Shown in pieces: positions 47,501 to 56,776 of a stretch of 64,000 nt of DNA. The DNA is from Nitrosomonas sp. (GTDB lineage: Bacteria > Pseudomonadota > Gammaproteobacteria > Burkholderiales > Nitrosomonadaceae). Positions within the stretch are counted from its first letter, which is position 1. The number at the start of each line of letters is the position of its first letter. The stretch is taken from NCBI GenBank assembly GCA_024281995.1, contig JAMWZW010000005.1, forward strand, positions 62,001 to 126,000, in the 5' to 3' direction. Position numbers and translations under genes: made by a program. The notes under the pieces are model-generated. The model was not told the origin of the DNA, did not search any database, and saw only the letters and a list, made by a program, of their open reading frames with translations.

Positions 47501-50500
47501 GGCTGGGTTAGGTAATGACACGCTGGAGGGTGGTGACGATAACGATACGTTTAGATTTGCCGCGGTTACAGGTTTAACCAATGCAGATAGTGTGGATGGT
47601 GGGGTCGGAACGGATACCGTTGTTCTGACAGGTAATACCGTTTTTACCACGGCAAACAATTTTGATAACGTGCAAGACATTGAGGTGATTACCCTGGGTA
47701 ATACCAATACGGCCGTTACCATTACGACGCAAGATACTTTGGTGGCAGCGGGTGCTATCTTAACATTATCGACGGCCAATACCGGGGGATTGACATTTAA
47801 CGGTGCTGCAGAAACGGATGGCGCATTCAATATTACCAGCAGCGGCACTTCCAATGACACGATAACCGGTGGCAGTGGCGCTGATACGATAACTGGCGGT
47901 AGCGGTACGGATAATATTTCCGCCGGTGACGGTGATGATACGATCAGTTTTGCCGCAGGTACGGGCTTGACTTCAGCCGACAGCGTAAATGGCGGAGCTG
48001 GAACAGATACCCTTGCACTGACGGGTAATACAGCCGTTGCTGCCACCAATCTTGATAATATCAGTAATATTGAAATTATTACCGTTGCCAATACTACCGG
48101 TGCTGCGGCCATTACCACCAAAGATAGCTTGGTTGCAGCGGGAACGGTGTTGATACTGCAAGCAACTACACTTACCAGCGGAATACTGACTTTCAACGGT
48201 GCCTCTGAGACCGACGGTGCTTTCAATATCACGGGAGGTGGCGCAAATGACAGCATCACCGGCAGTTCGGGAGATGACACACTCAGCGGCGGTAATGGTA
48301 ACGATAGTCTGACAGCGGGATTAGGTATCGATACGCTAGCGGGTGGGGCAGGAAATGACACGTTTACGTTTGTTGCGGTTACAGGATTAACCAATGCCGA
48401 TCTGGTCGATGGCAGCACGGGCACGGATACGGTTGTCTTGACCGGCAATACCGCGTTCACCGCGGCTGATGATTTTGACAATGTTCAGAATATTGAGGCT
48501 ATTACATTAGGTAACACCAACACAGCCGTAACCATCACGGCGCAAGATACTTTGGTGGCGGCTGGCGCTACATTGTCGCTATCGGTTGCAGCAAATTCTG
48601 GCGTATTGACTTTTAATGGCACTGCTGAGACCGATGGAAATTTCACAATTACCGGCGGTTCTGGCAACGACAGTATTATCAGTGGCTCGGCCAATAACAC
48701 GCTCAATGGTGGTAATGGTAACGATATGTTCACTTTTGTTGCTGGCACAGGTTTGACTACGGATACGGTCAATGGCGGCAATGGCGTTGACACCGTCATC
48801 CTGACCGGCACCACGGCAGTTACCGCGACTCAATTCAACAATGTCAGTAATATCGAAGTCATTACGTTGGCAGATATGGTCAACACCACGATTACCATCA
48901 CAACTGGGAATACATTGGTCGCATCGGGTGCGACGTTAACATTATCCAATGCAGATAATTCCGGAATATTGACATTCAATGGCGCTGCCGAAACAGATGG
49001 TGTCTTTAATATTACCGGAGGCGTTGCAGATGATACGATTACCGGCGGTTCTGGGAATGACACTCTCACAAGTGGCGACGGTAACGATACACTAAGGGCC
49101 GGGTTGGGCAACGATACCCTATCCGGCGGTGCAGATAATGATACGTTTATTTTTGCCGCAGGAACGGGTTTGACCAGCGCGGATGTGGTCGATGGCAGCA
49201 GCGAAGCCGACACCGTTATCTTGACCGGCAATACGGCCATTGCAGCAACCAATTTTAATAATGTCCGTAATATCGAAACCATCACGATTGCAAATACAAC
49301 CACCAATGTTGCTATTACCACGTTGGATACATTGGTAGCTTCTGGCGCAAGTTTGACATTTCAAGCCACGACACTGACGAGCGGCATACTGACATTTATC
49401 GGTTCTGCCGAAACCAATGGCGCCTTTAATATCACCGGTGGAGCCGCCAATGACAGTATTACCGGAGGCGCGGGCGATGACGCGCTAGTCGGGGGTAACG
49501 GTAACGACAGTCTGACAGCGGGATTAGGCAGTGACACACTCAGCGGTGATGCCGGTAATGATACGCTTAGATTTGCTGCAGTTACCGGTTTAACAAGTGC
49601 AGACACGGTAGACGGCGGAATAGGAACAGATACGATTGCTCTAACAGGTAATACAGCTTTTGCCGCATCCACTTATTTTGATAATGTTCAAAATATTGAA
49701 GCCATTACCTTAGGCAATACCAATACAACCGTTACTATTACTACCCAGAATACCCTGGTTGCAGCAGGCGCCACCTTGACGTTATCAAATGCCGCCAACT
49801 CAGGTGTGCTGACATTTGATGGCAGTGCTGAAACTGATAGTAATCTTACGATTACCGGCGGCACAGGTCATGACAGTATTACGGGTGGCTCCGGTAATGA
49901 TACGCTTGGCGGCGGAACCGGCAACGATACGCTTGGTGGTGGTGCGGGCAATGACATCATGGTAAGTGGCGCAGGTGCCGACAACATTACGGGTGGCACG
50001 GGCGCCGATACGATAACGCTGGGTTCCAGTGCCAATGACAATATCCGCCAGACGGTAATTTTCAATACAACTTCGGATGGTGCCGCAGCCGGCGCAAATA
50101 GTGGCGCGGATACAATTGCTCAGTTTGATGCGAATGCCAATACTGCTACGGATGATCTCATTAAATTTTCCGGAACGCTTAAAACAACGGTCAACGATGA
50201 TGGTGATGGTTCCCTCGATTATTCGACAAGTAACGGTACGGATTTGGGAAATCAGGCCATTACCGGTGGCGCTAATCAAGAAGCAACGGTGCTGTCTGAC
50301 GCGGAAATCGAGCTCGTTTTGGCAGACTTTACGGCGGCTGGGCTAACCAATGTCCTCGTGGAATTGGAAGAGGAAATCGACTTTTCAGGTATATCAACAA
50401 ATGAAGAACATCTGTTCATTATTAATTTTTCCGCTACGCAAGCTGCAGTGGTGCTATATACCGCCGGATCGGGTGGTGACGACTCGATTACTGCATCAGA

Positions 50501-50570
50501 TATTCAAGCACTAGGCATGGTTACGCACAATGATGCTACCGGATTGGCGGCTGGTAATGTGACGTTTTAG
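41586..50570 (+). CDS. Giant RTX/S-layer-like tandem-repeat protein, probably type I secreted
   Basis: A 2,994-residue protein without signal peptide or, on reading, any cysteine. Residues 1-190: helical DUF4214/S-layer-like N-terminal region. About 182-215: a calcium-type DLNGDQQLNVDE loop in an SdrB-like module. About 470-505: a second loop, DVNGDGKPD, and a proline linker. About 581-1368: tandem 123-residue units (369 bp) sharing LSAxQNQGFT, TAPGTGVNGE and GDGAVTTLANIENY. About 1582-2822: nine larger modules, each with TGLTxxDxVDGG and DTxxLTGN, several with RTX nonapeptides (GGSGNDTLTGG). About 2823-2994: a terminal domain typical of RTX proteins exported by type I systems. No transporter genes are adjacent. 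A surface-layer or adhesin role is inferred from architecture. The ribosome site is weak. Confidence 0.85.
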   Translation: MENKLLEIIRTIVLMFKAAPGAYYLNEFVKFADNSGDSISDLAFLLAQTDVFQQAVYSNTLSNRDFSVQFIENSVTRLVNEDDKAWAVSEVERLLDAGASRGEVIYWAAMTLAAVDEKNPDWGAAARQFNNKVAVAAYYSINLGAIATSLSVLQRVTEHVTDDPSSVITAQLLLESGVSGKVIDGYIKGAQVFADLNGDQQLNVDEVSVVTDAVGNFSLPAVVGFGDLMASGGIDIATGKPFEGVMTAPAGSSVINPLTTVISNIVNSDNLSTQEAVIRVLTSLDLNTEIDLLHFDPIKEIVRTDSHTPANDAALAVHAAAIKINILASQVAALLAGAGITATEASAITFAYQALTGLFANADHNVDLASKGTIAQVIQNASLLAGADTLESFKINALVADASQAIANLNLKINEISESGVSKTRILTNIAAVQFVAENIEAAIRAGATKGDISGTVASTTGSLFTGIVRAAGANIGDVNGDGKPDAAPSPPSSGGGPVIPPTTKHYLATNATSFSGTVANDILSISTASTWSPLVMTAVVLDGGAGTNTLSVQDGSNIAAATVINFPNLFFDATGVVGVHTVTMSAAQNQNFTGAITAPGTGANSEEIAIVGDGTVTTLAPIEKYAIGDDTTDARTVVVTQAGTSVAASSASDAITFNLGALSYTGVIAGESTNDDTLSLNTGADISGGTITNVEALVLASGALVQLSAAQNQGFTSTITAPGTGVNGETIIIVGDGAVTTLANIENYTIGDDSSDARRVTITDSATNVTANSASDAITFNLGALSYTGVIAGESTNDDTLSLNTGADISGGTITNVEALVLASGALVQLSAAQNQGFTGTITAPGTGVNGETIIIVGDGAVTTLANIENYTIGDDSSDARRVTITDSATNVTANSASDAITFNLGALSYTGVITGESTIDETLSLDAGADISGGTIANVEALTLASGASVQLSATQNQGFTGTITAPGTGVNGETITIVGDGAVTTLANIENYTIGDDSSDVRSVTITDSATNVTANSVSDAITFNLGALSYTGVITGESTIDETLSLDAGADISGGTIANVEALTLASGASVQLSATQNQGFTGTITAPGTGVNGETITIVGDGAVTTLANIENYTIGDDSSDARSVTITDSATNVTANSASDAITFNLGALAYTGTITGESTVDDALNLLSLGAGADISGGTITNVEALALATSASVQLSATQNQGFTGTITAPGTGVNGETITIVGDGAVTTLANIENYTIGDDSSDARTVTITDPATNVTANSASDAVTFNLGGVVFTGTITGEGTIDDTLILSTGADITAGTITNVEALTLASGASVRLSVAQNQSLASTIAAPGTGIHGEKITIADDGNITALADIEIYELEDDSTNARTLTLGSNALTLIANNASDTITVNAAALAQNMALTLGASTSALIVNNLVGDIVATDLTGTLAITTADAADNGIAITTGSAATSINVAAGAASDTVDVDATALTGNTILTITSGGAAAGSVNITGLAADLAISNPSGGSISVAVADNTVDNGIAIAAGASNLAISDVADGDTVTISGFTGSVLTGAIAGSTGRFDITTGIAVSNLATGAGDDSFTFVAGTGLTSADTVDAGGGADTIILTGNTAIAATNFNNVSNIETITLANTNTAVAITAQDALVAAGAVLTLSNASNSGVLTFNGAAETDGAFNITGGTASDSITGGSGNDTLTGGNGNDNIAAGMGDDTVSGGAGNDTFTFAVVTGLTSEDIVDGGAGTDTIVLTGNFAFTATDEFDNVQNIETIILGNTDTAVSITTQDALVAAGATLTLSNAGNSGVLTFDGRAETNGNFIITGGSGNDDIVGGSVNNTLNGGGGDDTFTFVAGTGLTADTVNGGTGNDTVVLTGTTAVTATQFNNVSNIEAIVLPDMVNTAVNITTVNALVAAGATLTLSNSANAGVLTFNGVAESDGAFAISGGSANDAITGGSGNDMLSGGDGNDNLTAGLGNDTLEGGDDNDTFRFAAVTGLTNADSVDGGVGTDTVVLTGNTVFTTANNFDNVQDIEVITLGNTNTAVTITTQDTLVAAGAILTLSTANTGGLTFNGAAETDGAFNITSSGTSNDTITGGSGADTITGGSGTDNISAGDGDDTISFAAGTGLTSADSVNGGAGTDTLALTGNTAVAATNLDNISNIEIITVANTTGAAAITTKDSLVAAGTVLILQATTLTSGILTFNGASETDGAFNITGGGANDSITGSSGDDTLSGGNGNDSLTAGLGIDTLAGGAGNDTFTFVAVTGLTNADLVDGSTGTDTVVLTGNTAFTAADDFDNVQNIEAITLGNTNTAVTITAQDTLVAAGATLSLSVAANSGVLTFNGTAETDGNFTITGGSGNDSIISGSANNTLNGGNGNDMFTFVAGTGLTTDTVNGGNGVDTVILTGTTAVTATQFNNVSNIEVITLADMVNTTITITTGNTLVASGATLTLSNADNSGILTFNGAAETDGVFNITGGVADDTITGGSGNDTLTSGDGNDTLRAGLGNDTLSGGADNDTFIFAAGTGLTSADVVDGSSEADTVILTGNTAIAATNFNNVRNIETITIANTTTNVAITTLDTLVASGASLTFQATTLTSGILTFIGSAETNGAFNITGGAANDSITGGAGDDALVGGNGNDSLTAGLGSDTLSGDAGNDTLRFAAVTGLTSADTVDGGIGTDTIALTGNTAFAASTYFDNVQNIEAITLGNTNTTVTITTQNTLVAAGATLTLSNAANSGVLTFDGSAETDSNLTITGGTGHDSITGGSGNDTLGGGTGNDTLGGGAGNDIMVSGAGADNITGGTGADTITLGSSANDNIRQTVIFNTTSDGAAAGANSGADTIAQFDANANTATDDLIKFSGTLKTTVNDDGDGSLDYSTSNGTDLGNQAITGGANQEATVLSDAEIELVLADFTAAGLTNVLVELEEEIDFSGISTNEEHLFIINFSATQAAVVLYTAGSGGDDSITASDIQALGMVTHNDATGLAAGNVTF
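43341..45690 (+). repeat. Tandem 369-bp repeats inside the giant gene
   Basis: The motif ataacgttta recurs at 43551, 43920, 44289, 44658 and 45027, exactly 369 bp apart, and a variant (gtgacgttta) at 45405 after a 9-bp insertion. Adjacent copies at 43573-44310 and at 44330-45000 differ from each other by only scattered bases. Seven LSAxQNQ landmarks mark the array. Confidence 0.95.
46330..50050 (+). repeat. Nine RTX-bearing modules inside the giant gene
   Basis: The TGLT landmark recurs near 46370, 46788, 47155, 47572, 47965, 48380, 48750, 49165 and 49580, with spacings of about 367-417 bp depending on the number of RTX nonapeptides. Modules at 46788-47155 and at 48380-48750 share the special TATQFNNVSNIE successor, showing a higher-order duplication. 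Confidence 0.9.
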
Positions 50571-50708
50571 TCGGGGGAGATGAGAATAATCCGTCTCGCT
50601 TGCAAAAAATATAGAACCCGCCCGGTGCTGGAGTGATCAGTAAATTCCAGAGGCACTTCAAATACAATCTCCTAAAACAATGATTGAGTATTTTTTTGAG
50701 GGCCGCTG

Positions 50709-51269
50709 TCAGCTTGCAATGACTTGTATATCAGGTTCAATAGTTTTTAGCATATTCTCAATTCCTCTCAAGGTACCTGATATTGAGCTGGGGCAAGTGC
50801 CACAGGCACCTTGATAATGTATTCGCAGGATGTTACCTTCGAGTCCCAGGATATGAAGATCGCCACCATCATGTTGCAGATAGGGGCGAACTTCTTCATC
50901 AAGTAAGATATTGATTCTTTCCAGGCGTGATTGATCTTCCGGGTTTAAATTAGCGAGTGCATTATTTGCAGCTGCAACTGTTTCGGCAGACTGTGCAGAA
51001 GCAGCTGGTGCTGCGCGGATAGGATCGGCAATTTCACGTGCCAGGTCTTGCCAGTTGGCTTCTCCATCTTGCGTAACCGTTATCCAATGATCGATATAAA
51101 AGACATTGGTGACATGGTCAATGTCAAACAATGCGGAAGCCAGTGGATCATCCTTGGCTGCTTCTGCATTATCGTACGAACGCGCAATACCCCAGGTCAA
51201 AGGCTCCTTGAGGATAAATTTCAAAGCATTCTTGTTCGGTGTTCCTTCAATATCGGCAATTTTTGGCAT
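50709..51269 (-). CDS. nfuA: Nfu-type Fe-S carrier with N-terminal Nfu_N domain
   Basis: A cytosolic iron-sulfur carrier of 186 residues. The N-terminal Nfu_N domain (about residues 1-85, PNKNALKFIL, then ASALFDIDHVTNVFYIDHWITV) is joined by an Ala-rich linker to a C-terminal NifU-like domain whose cluster-binding CxxC is CGTC (Cys156, Cys159). This domain order is that of NFU1/Nfu proteins and not E. coli NfuA, whose N-terminus is A-type-like. The symbol is therefore approximate. The ATG at 51269 was chosen over a TTG five codons upstream. It follows the SUF genes by 115 bp on the same strand and probably serves cluster delivery. Confidence 0.85.
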   Translation of the reverse strand: MPKIADIEGTPNKNALKFILKEPLTWGIARSYDNAEAAKDDPLASALFDIDHVTNVFYIDHWITVTQDGEANWQDLAREIADPIRAAPAASAQSAETVAAANNALANLNPEDQSRLERINILLDEEVRPYLQHDGGDLHILGLEGNILRIHYQGACGTCPSSISGTLRGIENMLKTIEPDIQVIAS

Positions 51270-51384
51270 TTTAGTTTTTAGCAATACTGAATCATGAAAT
51301 AGTTATTCAAGAATATTATTTTTAAGTATGGGCAAATGAATTAATAGATGCGTGTAATCCAGTATGGATAACACTTTTCATAAA

Positions 51385-51873
51385 CTAGGAATTGCCTGAC
51401 ACTATTGTTTGAACCGGATCATCATTCGTTTCAGTCGAAGTGCTGGTGATGGAGTTTAATGCGGCGTGCAAGGTATGCCAAGGTAGGACTGCACACTTAA
51501 CCCTTGTTGGTAAATCGCGGATGCCGGAAAAAACTGTTAAACGTCCGAGATGATGCGGATGGTTAATATCCAACTTGCCTGTCGCTAATTCACGAAACTC
51601 ATGAATAAGTGTTTCCGCATCGACGCGCGATTTTCCTTTTACCGCAGTTGTCATCATCGAAGCGGATGCTTTGCAGATTGCGCAGGATTCACCCTGAAAT
51701 GCAATGTTGTTGATCTGATCATTTTCAAGTTGCAGCGTAATGTCCAGGCGATCACCACATAACGGGTTATGGCCTACAGCCTGGTGACTGGAATGATCAA
51801 GCTTGCCATAATTGCGCGGTTTTCTGTTATGGTCCAGGATCACTTCCTGGTACAGCGAATTGGTGTGCATCAT
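51385..51873 (-). CDS. sufU: SufU-type Fe-S assembly protein
   Basis: An IscU-like protein of the SufU group. The three conserved cysteines are Cys39 in NPLCGD, Cys64 in ESCAIC and Cys127 in RVKCAVLPWHTL; the insertion between the second and third is characteristic of SufU. In Gram-positives SufU is the zinc-dependent sulfur acceptor for SufS; whether that holds here is inferred. 162 residues. Its ATG overlaps the sufS stop by 4 bp (ATGA). No sufE is present in this operon, consistent with SufU taking its role. Confidence 0.9.
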   Translation of the reverse strand: MMHTNSLYQEVILDHNRKPRNYGKLDHSSHQAVGHNPLCGDRLDITLQLENDQINNIAFQGESCAICKASASMMTTAVKGKSRVDAETLIHEFRELATGKLDINHPHHLGRLTVFSGIRDLPTRVKCAVLPWHTLHAALNSITSTSTETNDDPVQTIVSGNS

Positions 51874-53129
51874 AAAAAGATTTTTTGAACAGTTTTAATA
51901 CCAGCAACCAAAGCATCCACTTCTGATTTCTTATTGTAGAAGGCAAAAGAGGCGCGGGAAGTGGCCGGTATATTGAAATGCTGCATTACAGGCTGTGCGC
52001 AGTGATGCCCGGTACGAACTGCAATACCATCCTGGTTTAGGATAGTGCCGATATCATGCGGATGAATCCCATCGATTGTAAACGAAAGTACGGCTGTTTT
52101 GTTTGCGGCTGTGCCAATGATCTTGACACCTGGTATTTCACTAAGACAATCAGTTGCGTAATCAAGCAGGGTGGATTCATACGCAGCAATACGTTCGATG
52201 CCTATTGCTGTCAAATAATCAATAGCCGCGCCAAAGCCGATAGCAGCGGCAATGGGTGGCGTGCCCGCTTCGAATTTATGGGGAATGGTATTGTAGATCG
52301 TTTTCTCAAACGTGACTGAAGCAATCATGTCGCCGCCGCCTTTAAAAGGTTGCATGGCTTCAAGTAAATCAGCTTTACCATACAGTATGCCGACCCCGGT
52401 GGGGCCGCAAAGTTTGTGTGCAGAGAATGCATAAAAATCACAGTCGAGTTCTTGCACGTCAATAGGTATATGCGGTGCTGCCTGAGCACCGTCGATTAAT
52501 ACGGGAACGCCATGTTGATGCGCAAAATCGATCATTCTCTTGATGGGAATGATCGTACCTAGTGCATTGGATACATGGATCAAACCTACGAACTTGGTGC
52601 GTTCGTTAAACAATTTTTCATAGGCATCGATTTGTAGTTCGCCTTTGTCATTAATCGGAACGACGCGGATTTTTGCACCTTTCTCTTCGGCCAGCATTTG
52701 CCAGGGAACAATATTGGAATGGTGCTCCAAAGTGGTCAGAATAATCTCATCACCGCTATTGATAAATTTGCGTCCATAGCCGTGCATAACCAAATTAATT
52801 GAATCGGTTGTGCCGCTGGTGAAAATAACTTCACGGTCTTCACGCGCATTAATGAATTGCTGTAATGTGCAACGCGCACGTTGATATTCTATCGTAGCAA
52901 TTTCCGATAGATAGTGAACGGCTCTATTGATATTCGCATGTTGCGTAGTTTGATAACGAACCAAGCGATCAATGACTGACTGCGGCATTTGACTCGATGC
53001 AGCATTGTCAAGATAAATCAATGGCTTTTCATCGATTTTAAGATTGAGAATGGGAAAATCAGCACGAATTTTTTCCCAATCAATATCGAAAAGAGATTCA
53101 GACTTTAAAGAAGCATTAGCGGGTTTCAT
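51870..53129 (-). CDS. sufS: Cysteine desulfurase SufS
   Basis: A PLP-dependent group II cysteine desulfurase providing sulfur for cluster assembly. The Schiff-base lysine is in FSAHKLCGPTG (about residue 240) and the persulfide-forming cysteine in RTGHHCAQP (Cys377). N-terminal YLDNAASSQMP and the TSGTTDSINLV segment match SufS. 419 residues, standard. Both ends overlap neighbours by 4 bp, so translation is coupled with sufD and sufU. Confidence 0.95.
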   Translation of the reverse strand: MKPANASLKSESLFDIDWEKIRADFPILNLKIDEKPLIYLDNAASSQMPQSVIDRLVRYQTTQHANINRAVHYLSEIATIEYQRARCTLQQFINAREDREVIFTSGTTDSINLVMHGYGRKFINSGDEIILTTLEHHSNIVPWQMLAEEKGAKIRVVPINDKGELQIDAYEKLFNERTKFVGLIHVSNALGTIIPIKRMIDFAHQHGVPVLIDGAQAAPHIPIDVQELDCDFYAFSAHKLCGPTGVGILYGKADLLEAMQPFKGGGDMIASVTFEKTIYNTIPHKFEAGTPPIAAAIGFGAAIDYLTAIGIERIAAYESTLLDYATDCLSEIPGVKIIGTAANKTAVLSFTIDGIHPHDIGTILNQDGIAVRTGHHCAQPVMQHFNIPATSRASFAFYNKKSEVDALVAGIKTVQKIFL

Positions 53130-54433
53130 AATTCATTACTCTGAGTCTGGCTGAGAACAATTTGTTCTAACTGTTGCTTCAGTGAAGCAATAGGAATGCG
53201 ATTGATGATTTCTGCACCAAATGCATAAGTCAATAAATTACGTGAATCCTGTTCTGATAAACCACGGCTTCGCAAATAAAAAATCTCTTCCTGTTCTAAT
53301 TGACCGACTGTTGCGCCATGCGAGCACTTGACATCGTCTGCAAAAATTTCAAGTTGCGGTTTGGTATCCACTTGTGCGGTTCTACTCAATAGCAAGTTAC
53401 GGCTCGATTGAGATGAATTGGTGCGCTGCGCGTTGGGACGTACGATGATCTTTCCATTGAACACGGCATGCGCCATATCATTGACAATGCATTTATGCTG
53501 CTGATGGCTGGTACCGTTTGGTTTGACATGATCAATACAGGTATGCGTATCAGCCAACTGCTGATTTGCAATCATCGTAAACCCATCGACAGTACATTCC
53601 GCCACTTCGTCATTCAGCCGCACGTCCAGATTGTAACGGGAAAGCCGTGAGCCAAGTGAGATGCTGACCGATTGATAATTGCTGGCGTGTGCCAGAGAGA
53701 CGGCGCAATTTGCAAAATGAAATGCTTTGTCGCTTTCCCGTTGGATGCGAACATGCTTGGCATGCGCATTGGCGGCCAGGCTAATTTCTGTTACCGAATT
53801 GGTAACATACGTTATTTGCTCGGATGCCACATAATCTTCAACCAGTGTAACCTGGCTGCCTGTTTCACCAATTAACAAGCAGCGCGGATAGTTGGTGACT
53901 TCATTCTGCGTGGCGATAAATAACAGATGAATGGGGTCAGCAATAATGCTGTGTTGGGGAACATATATGAGTGCAGCATCGTGCAAGAATGCAGTATTCA
54001 ATGCAGCAAACACATTGTTATCAAAATGCGCATATTGTCCTAAGTGTGATTGCAAAATCGATGCATGCGTAGACAAAAATGCCGGTAAATTACCGGTTAC
54101 AAGTACTGCTGGTTCGGCAATAATCGACAATTGCGGTGCATAATGACCATCAACAAACACCAGGCGATTTTTTGCTTCACTTAAACACAAGCGCTCAATA
54201 GCATTAGCTTGCAGATTGTCTTGCGGCTGCGATGGTTTGTAGGGCAAACGTGCTAATGGCGAAATATCGGTAAAACGCCAATCTTCATCGCGCTTGGTTG
54301 GTAAGTGCTGCATACTGACACGATCATATGCTTCGGCTCGTAATTGGCCTAACCAGGATTGTGACGAATCTGATTTGGCTGACCAGGATTTGAGCAGACA
54401 CGTAAAGTAATCCGTACTGGTTATTTCGCTCAT
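53126..54433 (-). CDS. sufD: SufD, Fe-S assembly scaffold subunit
   Basis: The SufD partner of the SufBCD complex. The beta-helix core and the SufB/D C-terminal signature ([26 protein letters not shown]) are intact, with the conserved Cys-Ser-His. 435 residues, typical. Start ATG overlaps the sufC stop by 4 bp. Confidence 0.94.
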   Translation of the reverse strand: MSEITSTDYFTCLLKSWSAKSDSSQSWLGQLRAEAYDRVSMQHLPTKRDEDWRFTDISPLARLPYKPSQPQDNLQANAIERLCLSEAKNRLVFVDGHYAPQLSIIAEPAVLVTGNLPAFLSTHASILQSHLGQYAHFDNNVFAALNTAFLHDAALIYVPQHSIIADPIHLLFIATQNEVTNYPRCLLIGETGSQVTLVEDYVASEQITYVTNSVTEISLAANAHAKHVRIQRESDKAFHFANCAVSLAHASNYQSVSISLGSRLSRYNLDVRLNDEVAECTVDGFTMIANQQLADTHTCIDHVKPNGTSHQQHKCIVNDMAHAVFNGKIIVRPNAQRTNSSQSSRNLLLSRTAQVDTKPQLEIFADDVKCSHGATVGQLEQEEIFYLRSRGLSEQDSRNLLTYAFGAEIINRIPIASLKQQLEQIVLSQTQSNEL

Positions 54434-55224
54434 GCGCTTACTCCACTCTCAGCTTGCTTGTTTGCGCTGACCCAGTCATAACCGCGTGTTTCCAGCTCTA
54501 GAGCTAATTCTTTGTTACCAGTCATGACAATGCGGCCTGCCTGCATGATGTGCACATAATCGGGCACGATATAATCCAGCAGCCGCTGATAATGGGTTAC
54601 CAGGACTATTGCATTGTCTTTATTGGCAATTCGATTAACGCCATTGGCGACAATTTTCAGTGCATCGATATCCAACCCTGAGTCTGTTTCATCCAAAATA
54701 CTAAGTTTAGGTTCCAATAATGCCATCTGTAAAATTTCATTACGTTTTTTTTCACCACCGGAAAAACCTTCATTGACGCTACGATCAAGGAAATCCGGTT
54801 TCATATCCAGCAATTTCATTTTTTCACGCACGAAATCGTCAAATTCAAGCGGATCCAGTTCTTCCTTGCCGCGTTGTGTTTGTACCGTATTGTAGGCAAG
54901 CCGTAGAAACTGCGTATTAGCAACACCTGGGATTTCTATGGGGTACTGGAAGGCAAGAAACAATCCAGCCCGGGCACGCTCTTCAGGGGGCAATTCCAGC
55001 AAATTTTTATCTTCGAACTGAACAGACCCTGCAGTGACTTCATAAGCTGAGTGACCGGCGAGTACTTTCGCCAAAGTGCTTTTGCCCGATCCATTTAAAC
55101 CCATAATGGCATGTACTTCGCCACTTTTAACAGTGAGATCAATACCCTTCAAAATTTCTGTGCCGTTGATACTGGCGCGCAATCCTTGAACGGAAAGAAT
55201 AATAGGGCTGTTTTCAATAATCAT
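54430..55224 (-). CDS. sufC: SufC, Fe-S assembly ATPase
   Basis: The ABC-type ATPase driving conformational change of SufBD. Walker [10 protein letters not shown] (residues 42-50), signature [10 protein letters not shown], Walker [13 protein letters not shown] and the H-loop VTHYQR are present. Product 264 residues. The ATG at 55224 overlaps the sufB stop by 4 bp; an upstream frame extension lies within sufB and was rejected. Confidence 0.96.
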   Translation of the reverse strand: MIIENSPIILSVQGLRASINGTEILKGIDLTVKSGEVHAIMGLNGSGKSTLAKVLAGHSAYEVTAGSVQFEDKNLLELPPEERARAGLFLAFQYPIEIPGVANTQFLRLAYNTVQTQRGKEELDPLEFDDFVREKMKLLDMKPDFLDRSVNEGFSGGEKKRNEILQMALLEPKLSILDETDSGLDIDALKIVANGVNRIANKDNAIVLVTHYQRLLDYIVPDYVHIMQAGRIVMTGNKELALELETRGYDWVSANKQAESGVSA

Positions 55225-56657
55225 CCGACAGTTCCCTCCAATTTGAAGCTCAGAAGTTTCGTGGCCTCGACGGCAAATTCCATCGGTAATTGTTGAAATA
55301 CATCTTTGCAAAAACCATTGATAATCATCGAAACTGCCTCTTCTGCGTTAATGCCGCGCTGCGAAAAGTAAAAAAGCTGGTCTTCGCCGATCTTGGACGT
55401 AGAAGCCTCATGCTCGACTTTCGCGCTATTGTTGTGCACTTGAATATAAGGAAATGTGTGCGCACCGCATTGATCGCCAATCAACATGGAATCGCATTGC
55501 GAATAATTGCGCGCACCTTCTGCTGTCGGAGCGACACGCACAAGACCACGGTAGCTGCTATTTGAATGCCCGGCAGAAATACCTTTGCTGACAATGGTGC
55601 TACGCGTATTTTTCCCCAGATGAATCATTTTTGTGCCAGTATCCGCTTGCTGATAATTATTCGTAACAGCTACAGAATAAAATTCGCCAACCGAATTATC
55701 ACCACGCAAAATGCATGAGGGATATTTCCAGGTAATTGCTGAACCGGTCTCCACTTGAGTCCAGGAAATTCGCGAGTTAACGCCTTTAGCCAATCCACGT
55801 TTAGTAACAAAATTGTATATGCCGCCTACACCTTTTTCATCACCTGCGTACCAATTCTGTACTGTTGAATATTTGATATCTGCATTATCCAGTGCAATCA
55901 ATTCGACCACTGCTGCATGTAATTGATTTGTATCAAATCTCGGTGCCGTGCAACCTTCCAAATAAGAAACCGATGCGCCTTCTTCAGCGATGATCAATGT
56001 TCTTTCAAATTGACCGGAACCTTCAGTGTTAATGCGGAAGTAAGTCGATAAGTCCATTGGGCATTTCACGCCTTTAGGAATAAAACAAAAAGATCCATCA
56101 GTAAATACTGCGGAATTTAAGGCTGCGAAAAAGTTATCACCAACTGGCACAACTGACCCAAGGTATTTCTGAATCAAATCCGGATGAGTATGCACGGCTT
56201 CCGAAATGGAGCAGAAAATAATACCCACTTCTGCTAGTTTTTCTTTATACGTAGTCGTTACAGAAACGCTATCGAATATCACATCGACTGCAACACCAGC
56301 TAGCGCTGCGCGCTCATGCATGGGCACACCAAGCTTTTCAAATGTGCGCAATAATTCAGGATCGACTTCATCCATACTGGCCAATTTTTTCTTTGGTTTG
56401 GGTGCTGAATAATAGCTGATTGCCTGAAAATCAATTTTTGGATAATGAACATTCTGCCATGCAGGTTCCGTCATAGTGAGCCATTTTTGATAAGCTTTAA
56501 GACGAAATGACAGTAACCATTCAGGTTCATTTTTCTTGGCTGAAATCAATCGAATAATATCTTCATTGAGTCCTTTGGGTGCAATGTCAGACTCAATTTC
56601 TGTAACGAAGCCATGTTTGTACGGTTGATTAACCAGATTGTGCAATGCTGCGCTCAT
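55221..56657 (-). CDS. sufB: SufB, Fe-S assembly scaffold
   Basis: The main scaffold of the SufBCD complex, on which clusters are built. It has the SufB-specific N-terminal region ([20 protein letters not shown]), the core motif [20 protein letters not shown] with the sulfur-transfer cysteine, and the C-terminal signature [21 protein letters not shown]. 478 residues. A clear Shine-Dalgarno (GAGGAA) precedes the ATG. It heads the sufBCDSU run, 119 bp after the A-type carrier gene. Confidence 0.96.
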   Translation of the reverse strand: MSAALHNLVNQPYKHGFVTEIESDIAPKGLNEDIIRLISAKKNEPEWLLSFRLKAYQKWLTMTEPAWQNVHYPKIDFQAISYYSAPKPKKKLASMDEVDPELLRTFEKLGVPMHERAALAGVAVDVIFDSVSVTTTYKEKLAEVGIIFCSISEAVHTHPDLIQKYLGSVVPVGDNFFAALNSAVFTDGSFCFIPKGVKCPMDLSTYFRINTEGSGQFERTLIIAEEGASVSYLEGCTAPRFDTNQLHAAVVELIALDNADIKYSTVQNWYAGDEKGVGGIYNFVTKRGLAKGVNSRISWTQVETGSAITWKYPSCILRGDNSVGEFYSVAVTNNYQQADTGTKMIHLGKNTRSTIVSKGISAGHSNSSYRGLVRVAPTAEGARNYSQCDSMLIGDQCGAHTFPYIQVHNNSAKVEHEASTSKIGEDQLFYFSQRGINAEEAVSMIINGFCKDVFQQLPMEFAVEATKLLSFKLEGTVG

Positions 56658-56776
56658 TTGGTTTATTCCTCTTTTTTAAATAGTATTCTTAGCTTGAAGC
56701 GCTTATTTGAAAATATCTTTCAAACCAGACTATTTTTATTATTTATATTATGTGTGCGATGATGCTGCTTTATTCA

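Noticed and set aside
46889..48481. A 530-codon open frame on the minus strand inside the giant gene, and similar ones at 45683-46852, 43995-44828 and 48485-49321
   Set aside because: They mirror the repetitive Gly/Asp/Thr-rich coding strand, which lacks stops in the opposite frame. Their proteins are monotonous Val/Pro/Ser repeats with no start signal.
41586..50570. Periodic repeats as a CRISPR array
   Set aside because: Units of 369 bp are in frame with coding sequence and have no short-repeat/spacer pattern.
55225..55311. N-terminal extension of SufC
   Set aside because: It lies inside sufB; the conserved start overlaps the sufB stop.
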